Positions 36,026-44,453 of a stretch of 57,163 nucleotides of DNA are shown here, one piece after another (position 1 is the stretch's first letter; the number at the start of each line of letters is the position of its first letter). The stretch is from positions 1 to 57,163 of the forward strand of contig JADHNN010000007.1 of assembly GCA_016779485.1 (NCBI GenBank). Direction: 5' to 3'. Below the pieces are notes generated by a model that worked only from the letters and a program-made list of their open reading frames with translations, did not search any database and had not been told where the DNA came from. The position numbers were made by a program, and so were the translations under genes. The DNA comes from Gammaproteobacteria bacterium. GTDB lineage: Bacteria > Pseudomonadota > Gammaproteobacteria > GCA-002705445 > GCA-002716945.

Positions 36026-37045
36026 TTAACCCCCGATATAAGACATTTCGACTTTAGGTGAATCTTTTTTTTGCATAAATCTTACCTCTGAATATCTGTC
36101 TGACCTTTTTGACCATAAATTATAAAAATAATCTAAAATAGCTTGATCACTCTGATTCTTTCTAATTATTTTTTTTATATCATGACCTTCTGTTGCAAAT
36201 AGGCAAGTATACATTTTACCATCCACAGATAGTCTCGCCCTGTTACAGTCATTGCAAAATGGTTCTGTAATTGAAGAGATAAATCCAACAGATGAACTTG
36301 TATTTTTCAATGCCCATTTTTTGGATGTCGATGATTTATCAGTTTTTATAGCTGACAATTCATATTTAGAATTGATGAGTTCATATAATTCTTGAGATGG
36401 AATGATTTTACTAAAATTCCAGTCGTTCGATTCACCCACATCCATGTATTCAATAAATCTAATTTCAGATCTTAAAGTACTTATCTTGTTTACAATATCA
36501 AGAACTTCATTATCATTTATATCTTTAATTACAACAGTATTGGTTTTAACAGTAGTAAAGTATTTTTCTATTCCAGTTAAAACCATATCAAGATCAAAAT
36601 GTTTTTTTGTTCCATTAATCTTAGTAGTCTTTTTGGGATCTAAGGTATCAAGACTAAGAGTGATAGAATCTAAACCTGAAGATTTTAACTGTTTAAGTTT
36701 GCTATCCGTAAGTAAAGATCCATTAGTAGTCATACTAACATTATCAATTCCTGATTCAGTCTTTAGTTTATAGACTAATTTATCAATGTTTTTTCTCAGT
36801 AAAGGCTCGCCTCCTGTAATTCTTAATTTTCTTAGACCTATTGTTTTAAGAATGGAACAGAGATGTATTATCTCCTCATATGAAAGTATTTTATTTTGTG
36901 CTATGTAACTGTAGTTATTATTAAAAACCTCCGAGGGCATGCAATAACTGCATCTGTAATTACAACGATCAGTTACTGATATTCTGAGATATTCAAATTT
37001 TCGAGATAACATGTCACTAAAGGTCTTTTTATTCACAATGGACAC
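36026..37045 (-). CDS. moaA: GTP 3',8-cyclase MoaA
   Basis: MoaA is the radical SAM enzyme that starts molybdopterin synthesis from GTP. The 339-residue protein has the SAM cluster cysteines at 28, 32 and 35 (CNYRCSYC). The C-terminal cluster is CNDCNRARLSVDGKMYTC. The ending is Gly-Gly, required for activity in this family. It overlaps the moeB gene upstream by 17 bases. MoaC and MoaB/MogA are not encoded in this window. Confidence 0.96.
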   Translation of the reverse strand: MSIVNKKTFSDMLSRKFEYLRISVTDRCNYRCSYCMPSEVFNNNYSYIAQNKILSYEEIIHLCSILKTIGLRKLRITGGEPLLRKNIDKLVYKLKTESGIDNVSMTTNGSLLTDSKLKQLKSSGLDSITLSLDTLDPKKTTKINGTKKHFDLDMVLTGIEKYFTTVKTNTVVIKDINDNEVLDIVNKISTLRSEIRFIEYMDVGESNDWNFSKIIPSQELYELINSKYELSAIKTDKSSTSKKWALKNTSSSVGFISSITEPFCNDCNRARLSVDGKMYTCLFATEGHDIKKIIRKNQSDQAILDYFYNLWSKRSDRYSEVRFMQKKDSPKVEMSYIGG

Positions 37046-37796
37046 ACTTTTTGTCTTTGTTAATTTTTATAGTCTTGAAATCATTATTTTTTAAATCTAT
37101 TAAAAAGAGTTTACTGTCAAAATTATTACCAAAATTACAAATGAACTTTATGCATTCATTAGCTAAAACTGTTCCCACAAACCCAGCTACACTTCCAAGG
37201 ATACCTGTATCTACACATGATCCTGAAGTTGCAGGTAAATCAGGATATAAGCAGCGATAACAAGGAGCTGTGTCTAAATCATTTCTAAATAGTGCAACTT
37301 GTCCTTCAAATTTAAGCGCCGCCCCTGTAATTAGGGGAATCTTATTTAATAACGCTATTTGATTGATAATAGTTCTCGTTTCAAAGTTGTCAGTGCAGTC
37401 TATGATGATGTCATATGTTTTTATAAATCTATCATTAAAATCTTTGTCAATTTTAATATATTTTGTGTTGACAGATACTTCAGAATTAAACTTCAAAAGT
37501 CTTTGTTTCGCTGCATCAACTTTTCTTTTATCTATATCAGTTTCTGTAAATAATGTTTGCCTATTTAGATTAGACAGTGAGACATCATCGTGATCTACGA
37601 GTAGCATAGTGCCAATACCAGATGACACTAGATAAGTTGCAGCGGGACATCCCAAGCCACCTAAACCAATTATTGCAATTTTTGCGTTACTAAGAAGATT
37701 TTGTCCATTAATGTCAATTTCAGGGAGTACAATTTGTCTGTTGTATCTGAGTAATTGATTGTCAGTTAGATCAGCCTTTGTTTTTTTGGCTTGCAT
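37029..37796 (-). CDS. moeB: Molybdopterin-synthase adenylyltransferase
   Basis: MoeB adenylates the C-terminal glycine of MoaD. The ATG at 37796 is chosen (255 residues, MQAKKTKADLTDNQLLRYNRQ). An upstream in-frame start at 37868 would put 24 extra residues inside the preceding gene. The protein has the nucleotide-binding IIGLGGLGCPAATYL, the DCTDNFETR loop and two zinc CxxC motifs (CYRC and CVHC). There is no rhodanese domain, so it is MoeB rather than the MOCS3 type. Confidence 0.92.
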   Translation of the reverse strand: MQAKKTKADLTDNQLLRYNRQIVLPEIDINGQNLLSNAKIAIIGLGGLGCPAATYLVSSGIGTMLLVDHDDVSLSNLNRQTLFTETDIDKRKVDAAKQRLLKFNSEVSVNTKYIKIDKDFNDRFIKTYDIIIDCTDNFETRTIINQIALLNKIPLITGAALKFEGQVALFRNDLDTAPCYRCLYPDLPATSGSCVDTGILGSVAGFVGTVLANECIKFICNFGNNFDSKLFLIDLKNNDFKTIKINKDKKCVHCE

Positions 37797-38064
37797 TAAA
37801 TTTATCCAATTGTTCTTTGGTGGCCTCTTTTTGAAATTTCTCTTTATACTCTTTGTAAGGCATACCATACACTAAAGCTCTAGCATCATCATAAGATAAT
37901 TCATTTCCTAGTGCAGATGACTCAGATACGTACCATTTTGATATACAATTTCTACAAAAGTTTGCTAGGTTCATTAGGTCTATGTTTTGTACATCAGGAT
38001 TATCCTGCAAATGCTTTATAATCCTTCTGAACGTTGCTGCTTCAATTTCAGTTTTTTTATCCAT
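37771..38064 (-). CDS. DUF1244 family protein
   Basis: The 97-residue soluble protein has the DUF1244 pattern, with AATFRRIIKHLQDNPDVQN, LANFCRNCISKWY and DDARALVYGMPYKEYKEK. The CxxC-like FCRNC is conserved in the family as far as I recall. Its function is not established. It precedes moeB with a 26-base overlap, so the two are probably coupled. Confidence 0.85.
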   Translation of the reverse strand: MDKKTEIEAATFRRIIKHLQDNPDVQNIDLMNLANFCRNCISKWYVSESSALGNELSYDDARALVYGMPYKEYKEKFQKEATKEQLDKFNASQKNKG

Positions 38065-38103
38065 AATCTTATTCTACTATATATAGTGCTATCTATAAAT
38101 AAT

Positions 38104-38985
38104 TTAACGGGTTGAATTAGCTAATTTTATGCCAGATAAAATTATTAATAGGCCGAAAATATAGTTCCAACTAAAATCATCATTAAGTATTAAAATACCA
38201 AAGAGTATTGCCCATAGAGGTATTAAAAAATTCATAATTGATAGAAATGAAGCTCCAGCTGTCTGCAATATTTGAAAATATATTATCGTTGCAATAGCAG
38301 TACAAAGAATACCTAATAGCAAAATATTATAATTTACAAGGAGCATAGGAATACTAACATTACTTTCATCAATGAATATGAGGTAAATTAACATAAAGAA
38401 GGTAGCAAATAGAATTGTACCTGTAGATGCGCTCACTGGATCTGTCATTTTATACTTCTTTCCATATATTGCTGCAATAGAATAAAGTGTAGATCCCAAC
38501 ATAACTTGAAGCTGAGATATCAAAGTTTTACTAAAAGAATTATTTATGAATAAGTCTTCTCTATAAATTAAAATGAATACTCCAAAAAAAGAAATCAAAA
38601 ATCCAATAAATTTTTGTTGATTTATTTTCTCATCTACTAGAAAAAAATGGGACAAAAGTATAGTTGTTATTGGCATAGTTGCCATAAGTATACCTGCCAT
38701 AGCACTGTCAATATTTCTCTGTCCATTTATTATTGCAATAAACGGTATCACTATACCTACAAGACTCATGAACAGGTAATAATTAAGTTGCGATAAATTA
38801 AATGAGAATCTTTTATAGATGAAATAAATAAGAACAATTAGAAAAGCTGAACCAACAATCAGACGCCCTGCCACAATCACCTCTGGTATATATATATCAA
38901 GAGCTATTTTGTTTAGCGTGAAAGCCCCGCCCCATATTGCAGAGAGTAAAATCAGAAGGAACCAGTTAGTTTTAAATAAATTCAT
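38104..38985 (-). CDS. EamA/DMT-family transporter
   Basis: The 293-residue protein has ten predicted membrane helices in two EamA halves. The first half starts LLSAIWGGAFTLNKIAL and includes ATMPITTILLSHFFLVDEKI. The second includes GSTLYSIAAIYGKKY and FLIPLWAILFGILILNDDF. Members export amino acids or other metabolites; the substrate is unknown. It is divergent from the MOSC gene across a 23-base gap. Confidence 0.87.
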   Translation of the reverse strand: MNLFKTNWFLLILLSAIWGGAFTLNKIALDIYIPEVIVAGRLIVGSAFLIVLIYFIYKRFSFNLSQLNYYLFMSLVGIVIPFIAIINGQRNIDSAMAGILMATMPITTILLSHFFLVDEKINQQKFIGFLISFFGVFILIYREDLFINNSFSKTLISQLQVMLGSTLYSIAAIYGKKYKMTDPVSASTGTILFATFFMLIYLIFIDESNVSIPMLLVNYNILLLGILCTAIATIIYFQILQTAGASFLSIMNFLIPLWAILFGILILNDDFSWNYIFGLLIILSGIKLANSTR

Positions 38986-38996
38986 GTTAATATCAG

Positions 38997-39002
38997 TAGA
39001 AT
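38997..39002 (+). promoter_or_regulatory. -10 element of the MOSC gene (leaderless)
   Basis: TAGAAT ends 6 bases before the ATG at 39009. In the 23-base divergent gap there is no room for a leader, so the mRNA probably starts at the initiation codon. Confidence 0.45.
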
Positions 39003-39008
39003 AAGCGT

Positions 39009-39668
39009 ATGAAAATTCTATCTATAAATGTTTCTGAACCACAAAAGGTTATTTTTAATGGTAAAGAGCTTATCACAAGTATTTATAAAAAACCTGTAAG
39101 TAACTTAGTTCATGTGTCATCTCAAGGTATAGATGGTGATAGACAAACTGATTTAACAGTACATGGTGGTTATGATAAAGCAGTTTATGCCTACTCCCAT
39201 GCGCACTATAAAACATGGGCAACTGAAATGAAAAAAGAATTTAATGAATATGGCCTCGTTGGCGAAAACCTCACAATAGATGACTTTAATGAGAGTGAGA
39301 TTAATATCGGCGACCAATTCAAAATTAATGAATGTATACTTCAAGTTAGTCAGCCACGTATACCATGTTATAAAATTGGAATTAAGATGAATAGTAGAGA
39401 TTTTCCAAAAATGTTCTCACAATCTGGCTTACTTGGCAGTTACCTTCGAGTTATTAAAGATGGAGATATTACTGCGGGTGATGAAATACAAAAAATACAT
39501 GATGAAGAAAATTCAATGTCACTAAAAGATATTGCAAACATTCTTTTTGTTGATATAAAAAATATAGAGCTTATGAAAAAAGCATTAAACATCGATACTC
39601 TTACTGAAGAAATTAAGGAGAAGTTTAGAGAAAGATTAATGAAGTTAGGAGATTTTTCATCTTTGTAA
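39009..39668 (+). CDS. MOSC-domain protein, YiiM-like
   Basis: The 219-residue protein has a MOSC domain (GIDGDRQTDLTVHGGYDKAV, GLVGENLTI, INIGDQFKI) with the conserved Cys in QPRIPCYKIG, then a C-terminal three-helix domain as in E. coli YiiM. Such proteins bind the molybdenum cofactor and reduce N-hydroxylated compounds. The nearby moa/moeB genes fit this use. It is followed after 3 bases by a zinc-finger gene. Confidence 0.88.
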   Translation: MKILSINVSEPQKVIFNGKELITSIYKKPVSNLVHVSSQGIDGDRQTDLTVHGGYDKAVYAYSHAHYKTWATEMKKEFNEYGLVGENLTIDDFNESEINIGDQFKINECILQVSQPRIPCYKIGIKMNSRDFPKMFSQSGLLGSYLRVIKDGDITAGDEIQKIHDEENSMSLKDIANILFVDIKNIELMKKALNIDTLTEEIKEKFRERLMKLGDFSSL

Positions 39669-39671
39669 ATA

Positions 39672-39893
39672 ATGATTAAACGTCAAAATTTAAAAATACT
39701 AAAAAATCATGAAACATCTATATCATGTGATGGAGATAGTGTTAGCGGAAGGCATCCAAAAATTTTCCTTACATTGAAAGATGGGAGTGCAGAATGCTAT
39801 TACTGTGGTAAACTATTTGTCACTGAAGATACTCATGAAAAGTATCTCAACAAAGCTAGGAAAAACTTTAAGAAAAATAAAAAAAATGTTTAA
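39672..39893 (+). CDS. CHCC zinc-finger protein (NDUFS6-like fold)
   Basis: The 73-residue protein has the zinc ligands C19, H28, C42 and C45, in the patterns SCDGDSVSGRHPKIFLTL and CYYCGKLF. This matches the bacterial zf-CHCC family related to the complex I subunit NDUFS6. No complex I genes are present here, so its partner is unknown. Its basic end overlaps the start of hisI by 8 bases. Confidence 0.85.
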   Translation: MIKRQNLKILKNHETSISCDGDSVSGRHPKIFLTLKDGSAECYYCGKLFVTEDTHEKYLNKARKNFKKNKKNV

Positions 39894-40341
39894 AAAAAGA
39901 GAAACTATTAAGCAAGTTGAAGAAGGTAATGATTTAGCACCTAAGTTTGATGCAAATGGGTTTATTCCCGTTGTTACTACAGATGTTGATTCAGGAATTG
40001 TTCTGATGCACGCATATATGAATAATGAAGCATTGAAAAAGACAATCACAACAAAAGAGGCTCATTATTATAGTAGAAGTAGAAAATGTCTGTGGCATAA
40101 AGGAGCAACAAGCGGTTTAATCCAAGATGTAAAAAATATATATATAGATGATGATCAAGATTGTATTTGGCTTAATGTGGTTGTTAGAGGTAAGGCAAGT
40201 TGCCATGTCGGATATAAATCATGTTTTTATCGAGAAATAAATCTAGAATCCGAACAGCTTGAACTAAAGTTTATAGAAGACGAAAAAATATTTGATCCTG
40301 ATGAAGTCTATGGAGACGCTCCCAATCCAACAATTTTATAA
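39886..40341 (+). CDS. hisI: Phosphoribosyl-AMP cyclohydrolase, stand-alone
   Basis: HisI opens the adenine ring of phosphoribosyl-AMP in histidine synthesis. The ATG at 39886 gives 151 residues; the longer frame upstream lies inside the zinc-finger gene. The protein has HAYMNNEALKKT, SRSRKCLWHKGATSG, the magnesium motif DDDQD and the zinc region ASCHVGYKSCFYRE, so the active site is complete. There is no HisE domain and no other his gene in the window. Its neighbours act on pteridine-like chemistry, so a second role is possible but unproven. Confidence 0.92.
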   Translation: MFKKRETIKQVEEGNDLAPKFDANGFIPVVTTDVDSGIVLMHAYMNNEALKKTITTKEAHYYSRSRKCLWHKGATSGLIQDVKNIYIDDDQDCIWLNVVVRGKASCHVGYKSCFYREINLESEQLELKFIEDEKIFDPDEVYGDAPNPTIL

Positions 40342-40563
40342 GTTCAAGTTTCTTATAAAAAAGTTTGCCAGCATTCCAGTTATGTACAACGTGATAGCTA
40401 AATAAACCACACCAAATGACATTGAAGAGAAAAAGTATAAGATAGATGGAATTGGGCTATACTGAGAAAAGTATCCATGTGTGAAATGGATAAATATTAA
40501 TAGCGGAACTGAAATTAAAGCCCCATGAAGAACATTATTGATTATATTTTTTAAATAACTCAT
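40336..40563 (-). CDS. Small two-helix membrane protein
   Basis: The 75-residue protein has two long hydrophobic segments (about 13-32 and 40-68) and a basic end. It overlaps hisI tail to tail by 6 bases and is divergent from the RibD-domain gene across 12 bases. I recognise no family. Placement between two complete genes with minimal gaps supports a real gene. Confidence 0.5.
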   Translation of the reverse strand: MSYLKNIINNVLHGALISVPLLIFIHFTHGYFSQYSPIPSILYFFSSMSFGVVYLAITLYITGMLANFFIRNLNL

Positions 40564-40575
40564 AAACTATTTATT

Positions 40576-41352
40576 ATGCCTAAAATCAGTATAACAAAAA
40601 AAACAGCTTGGTCACTTATTTTAAAAATTAATAAAGATACTCCGCGTGTCATAAAGAATATATTAACTATTAATGAAAAGATTGATAAAAATAATATTTT
40701 TATATCCTATGATCTTAAAAAGAATTTAATTAAAGAATCAAACGTTCTTATAAATAAGTATGCAGAAAACTTATTTAAAATTTTTTTACCAATTATATCT
40801 AATCACAAAAAAAACCAATATATAGCTCATATTGCTCAATCTCTTGATGGGTACATTGCAACTCAAAGCGGAGAATCCAAATATATAAGTGGTAAGGAAA
40901 ATCTTCAACATATACATATGCTCAGAGCTATATCAGATTTTATAATAGTGGGAGCAAACACTTACATTGAGGACAAACCTAAACTTACAACAAGATTAGT
41001 TAAAGGGAATAGTCCAAAGATTTTTGTATTTGATCCTAAGGGAATTATTAAGAAAAAAGATTTGAAGTCCAATATAACTCATCTATCAGGTGATCTTAAG
41101 TTAATGACTCAATTATTGAAATCGAGAAAAAGAACGCTAGTCTATATAGAAGGTGGAGGTAAAACGATATCTTATTTTATCAAAAAGAATCTACTTGATA
41201 AGCTGCATGTATGTTTATGCCCAATCATATTAGGAGGTGGGAGACCTTCTTTTATTGAAGATAGATATATTAAGTTATCAGCTGTAAAATCTTATAAACC
41301 AGATCATTACCGCATGGGTGAGGATATATTATTTGATATAAATATTAATTAG
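40576..41352 (+). CDS. RibD C-terminal (DHFR-like) reductase domain protein
   Basis: The 258-residue protein has an unfamiliar N-terminal 80 residues, then a RibD_C domain: YIAHIAQSLDGYIATQSGES, HMLRAISDFIIVGANTYIEDKPKLTTR, YIEGGGKTISYFI and CPIILGGGRPSF. The fold uses NADPH to reduce a ribosylamino-pyrimidine or a pterin. The deaminase domain of RibD is absent, so it is not simply the riboflavin enzyme. It converges on the flippase gene with an 8-base overlap. I infer that it makes or reduces a pteridine-like precursor in the cluster at 41345-46135. Confidence 0.82.
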   Translation: MPKISITKKTAWSLILKINKDTPRVIKNILTINEKIDKNNIFISYDLKKNLIKESNVLINKYAENLFKIFLPIISNHKKNQYIAHIAQSLDGYIATQSGESKYISGKENLQHIHMLRAISDFIIVGANTYIEDKPKLTTRLVKGNSPKIFVFDPKGIIKKKDLKSNITHLSGDLKLMTQLLKSRKRTLVYIEGGGKTISYFIKKNLLDKLHVCLCPIILGGGRPSFIEDRYIKLSAVKSYKPDHYRMGEDILFDININ

Positions 41353-42214
41353 ATTTCTTATTAATTAGAAAATACAGTCCAGGGACAGAACATATTAAAT
41401 TAGTCAAACCATAGACAATAGCTACTGTAACACTTGCAGATACTGATAATCCAAGAAGAAATGAAACAGCTAAAGCTGCTGTTTCCCTTACTCCCCATCC
41501 ACCAATACTAACAGGCAAAGTCATAGAAAATAAAACTAGCGGGGCAAAAACAAAGAAGCTTACAATATCAATATTTAGTTCTAATGCCAGAGCACAAATA
41601 ATATATGTAGTTATATAGGTGATAACAATTATTAATGATAAAAAGAAATGTTTATAAAATAGTTTACCGCTAAAAATATACTTAAAGTTATTTATATACT
41701 TGCTTTTTAAATTAAATTTAAAAAATAGGTTTATTAATAATATTAATATTATGATTAAAGTTAGAGTATAGAAAAATGCTTCATATTTTTTATTAATAAA
41801 AAAAAGAAATGCCAAGGATAGAATAAAAGTAACTAATAATGAGACTTGTCCTGATAGGCGCTCAAAGATAACTGATTGAAATGATTTTAAGAAGTCTCCT
41901 TTTTCATCGTTTACTTTTATATTCATCGTTCGATAAATATCTCCAAGAATCCCTGTGGGAAGTATGTTATTTAAAAAACCTGAAATGTAATAAAACTTGA
42001 TTGCGTCTAGATAATCAATTTTAGATTTTGTATTTGAAGCTATAAAGTGCCACCTCCATGCAGAGAGTAAGTATTGAAAAATACTAAGAAGAATAACTAG
42101 AGGTAAATAAATTAAGTTGATATTTTTTATTATTAGCTGAATTTCACTGCCATAGCTAAATAATACATATGACATTAAAAATATAGATATAATGTATTTG
42201 GTCAGCCTCTTCAC
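41345..42214 (-). CDS. LPG synthase-type transmembrane protein (flippase-like)
   Basis: The 289-residue protein has seven to eight membrane helices of the lysylphosphatidylglycerol synthetase TM family, with LLSAWRWHFIASNTK, LPTGILGDIYR and PVSIGGWGVRETAA. It lacks the soluble aminoacyl-transferase domain, so it is of the stand-alone kind associated with lipid flipping or glycolipid loci. It is the last gene of the five-gene leftward operon and overlaps the methyltransferase gene by 4 bases. It could move a lipid-linked product across the inner membrane; this is inferred. Confidence 0.78.
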   Translation of the reverse strand: MKRLTKYIISIFLMSYVLFSYGSEIQLIIKNINLIYLPLVILLSIFQYLLSAWRWHFIASNTKSKIDYLDAIKFYYISGFLNNILPTGILGDIYRTMNIKVNDEKGDFLKSFQSVIFERLSGQVSLLVTFILSLAFLFFINKKYEAFFYTLTLIIILILLINLFFKFNLKSKYINNFKYIFSGKLFYKHFFLSLIIVITYITTYIICALALELNIDIVSFFVFAPLVLFSMTLPVSIGGWGVRETAALAVSFLLGLSVSASVTVAIVYGLTNLICSVPGLYFLINKKSN

Positions 42215-43083
42215 TTTTGTTGTATCAAAATATCATTATGTCCAACATATAAACTGATTTTTTTATTTTCTATCTCATACTTTTTTTGTTCATGCCATAA
42301 CTTCAATATGTTTCTATCTATTCCTTCCATATGAAACAGAGATTTCTTAGTATCTAAGATATATCTTTTCATGAATATTTTATCTTTCTCTGAAAGATTT
42401 TTAATTACCCAAGGCGCGTTTTTAATTGTAACTGTGAGATCTGCTTTGTTTGCTTTGTTTGAAATGTATTCTATTGATTTAGAGCCTAATGCTAATCCAA
42501 ACCCCTTATCTGATCTTTGATGATTATTAAAAAATGATAAGATATATTTATCCATTGTATTAGAGGGAGTCCACTTAACTTTACCATTGAAACAAAGAGA
42601 TAAATATAAGGGGCAATCACTTTGTACTTTCTTTAATAGATTATTAATTGTTGATTTTGACATAAGATCTAAAACTGCTGAAAAACTTATTAAGTGATAC
42701 TTATCATTGTTATGTTTATATTTATTACAATCATTTTTTTTTATTTCTACTTTTGATACTGTATCTTCATTTTTTTTAATTATTAGATCAAGATTGTTCG
42801 TATTAGATCTAATTTTATGTGATGGCTTTATAACAGACCTGATATTTTTTTTTATCTTTTTGAGAAGTTTAGTGTCATAATCGACCAGTACATATTTTTT
42901 ATAATTAATATTATTTTTAATCAACCAGGCTAAAAAACTTCCAGATCCGCAATATAAATCTAGAAGATTGATTTTCTGAGTTTTAGAAACTGTACTTAGG
43001 TATTCAATTAACAGACCACTGCGAGCTTGCATATCATATGCTTGTCTCATTTCTATCCACGATGGGCTAAATTTATTATCCAT
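42211..43083 (-). CDS. Class I SAM-dependent methyltransferase
   Basis: The ATG at 43083 (290 residues, MDNKFSPSWIEMRQAYDMQARS) is preferred. An upstream start at 43176 would lie inside the glycosyltransferase gene. AdoMet-binding motif I is NLLDLYCGSGSFLAWLI, followed by the acidic VLVDYD of motif II. The C-terminal half contains GFGLALGSKSIEYIS. The methyl acceptor is unknown. It overlaps the GT4 gene by 8 bases, so it is coupled to it within the operon. Confidence 0.8.
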   Translation of the reverse strand: MDNKFSPSWIEMRQAYDMQARSGLLIEYLSTVSKTQKINLLDLYCGSGSFLAWLIKNNINYKKYVLVDYDTKLLKKIKKNIRSVIKPSHKIRSNTNNLDLIIKKNEDTVSKVEIKKNDCNKYKHNNDKYHLISFSAVLDLMSKSTINNLLKKVQSDCPLYLSLCFNGKVKWTPSNTMDKYILSFFNNHQRSDKGFGLALGSKSIEYISNKANKADLTVTIKNAPWVIKNLSEKDKIFMKRYILDTKKSLFHMEGIDRNILKLWHEQKKYEIENKKISLYVGHNDILIQQK

Positions 43084-44059
43084 ATAATACCTTCTTAAAA
43101 GAATGACCAACATCTTTCCATGTCTTGAATTTAGTTCTTTTTTTTGTATAAGAGGATTCAGTAATAGCAGAAACAATAGATTTTATATTATTCAGGTTTA
43201 CATATTTCCTATTCAAACCAACTAAGTTTTCTCTAAAAACAGGTATGTCAGAAACAACTAGCGGTAAACCCAAAGCTGAACTTTCAATATTTGCCATACC
43301 ATATCCCTCATACCTACTAAGGCACAGATACACATTAGCTTTTTTAAGATAATCAATTAAAATATTTATATCTTGAATACATTCAATAAACTTAATCCTG
43401 CTATTGAGTCCATACTTATCTATCAGAGAAGTGAGATATAAAAAATAAGAACTTTTTTGATCATTTTTACCTATAATCGTAAGAGTCCATTTATCATCCA
43501 TATACTTTAATGCTTCAATAGAAGTTTCTAGATTTTTTCTAGGAATGACCGATCCAGTAGTAATGATATTATATTTTTGTTGTGTTGGAATACTCTCATC
43601 ATTATTATAAAAAATATTATCAACACCTGGACTAATAACCTTTATATCTATATTTTTATTTAATATTTTCTTTATTACCCGTTTCATAGTTTTACTAACC
43701 GTAATGATTTTGCTAGCAGCGGAGAATATTTGCTTCTCTTTCAATTTAATAAAAATATCTCCATATTGATTATTTTCATACGATACTGGATGATGGATAA
43801 GTAAAATTACTTTAAATTTCTTGGATAATATTTTTGACAGATGATTAATGTGAGATGCAATCAAACCGTCTATTATTATGGTGGACTTATTGGGTATTAT
43901 ATTTAGATTAAAGAATATTTTCTCTAATCTCATTCTAGTTTGTGTTACAGGAATATTTATAAGTTTACATCTATGTGAGTTGAGGTACTGAAGGACTTTT
44001 AAATCATATTTGTTACCGCCAGAAATGGTTGTAAGATCAGGAGTAATAAAATAATTCAC
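43076..44059 (-). CDS. Family 4 glycosyltransferase of the pteridine-like cluster
   Basis: The 327-residue GT-B protein starts MNYFITPDLTTISGGNKYD. It has ISPGVDNIFY and ITTGSVIPRKNLETSIEAL for the donor domain and the signature RYEGYGMANIESSALGLPLVVSD. It starts 1 base after the PTPS-like gene ends and overlaps the methyltransferase gene. It probably glycosylates the product of the preceding enzymes. It is unlike the lipopolysaccharide GT4 at 8316. Confidence 0.83.
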   Translation of the reverse strand: MNYFITPDLTTISGGNKYDLKVLQYLNSHRCKLINIPVTQTRMRLEKIFFNLNIIPNKSTIIIDGLIASHINHLSKILSKKFKVILLIHHPVSYENNQYGDIFIKLKEKQIFSAASKIITVSKTMKRVIKKILNKNIDIKVISPGVDNIFYNNDESIPTQQKYNIITTGSVIPRKNLETSIEALKYMDDKWTLTIIGKNDQKSSYFLYLTSLIDKYGLNSRIKFIECIQDINILIDYLKKANVYLCLSRYEGYGMANIESSALGLPLVVSDIPVFRENLVGLNRKYVNLNNIKSIVSAITESSYTKKRTKFKTWKDVGHSFKKVLYG

Positions 44060-44060
44060 T

Positions 44061-44453
44061 TTAAATTTTTTTTAAAAATGAAGCTGATGCTAAATGATTT
44101 TCTTTTAAATTAATTTTTATAGAATGAATTTTATGTAATGGATAATCAATTTTATCTAACTCTGCATAGATATCATCCGCAAATTGTTTAGCCATATATT
44201 CTGTAGTAGTAATCTCACCATTAAATTTATCTAAATCATCTAGATTCTTATAATTATATTGCTCGATAACTTGTTTGAGAATTTTAGTAATAAGTCCAAT
44301 ATCGATAATCACATTTTTTTCAATAAGCGTAAATGATGAAATAGTAAGTTCAATAACATAGGTGACTCCATGAAGATTTTTTGCAGGACCAAAAAATTCA
44401 TCATTTAAACTATGCGCAATAAAACAATAATCTTTGATTTTTAATTCATACAT
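44061..44453 (-). CDS. PTPS/QueD-like protein with altered active site
   Basis: The 130-residue protein has the tunnelling fold of 6-pyruvoyltetrahydropterin synthases, with an N-terminal FIAHSLNDEFFGPAKNLHGVTYVIEL. The first zinc His (AHS) and the first His of the HGH motif remain, but the second is Val (HGV) and the catalytic Cys four residues earlier is Ala. The later segment EITTTEYMAKQFADDIY replaces the usual PTAEN-type element. A true QueD exists at 23850, so this is a paralogue with different chemistry. I recall the same GPAxxLHGxTY variant in alphaproteobacterial clusters; this was not checked. Confidence 0.85.
   Translation of the reverse strand: MYELKIKDYCFIAHSLNDEFFGPAKNLHGVTYVIELTISSFTLIEKNVIIDIGLITKILKQVIEQYNYKNLDDLDKFNGEITTTEYMAKQFADDIYAELDKIDYPLHKIHSIKINLKENHLASASFLKKI

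Noticed and set aside
36402-36773. 123-codon rightward frame opposite moaA
   Set aside because: moaA is certain here, so the frame is antisense noise despite its length.
39781-39885. N-terminal extension of hisI
   Set aside because: It lies inside the zinc-finger gene in another frame, and the ATG at 39886 gives the normal HisI start.
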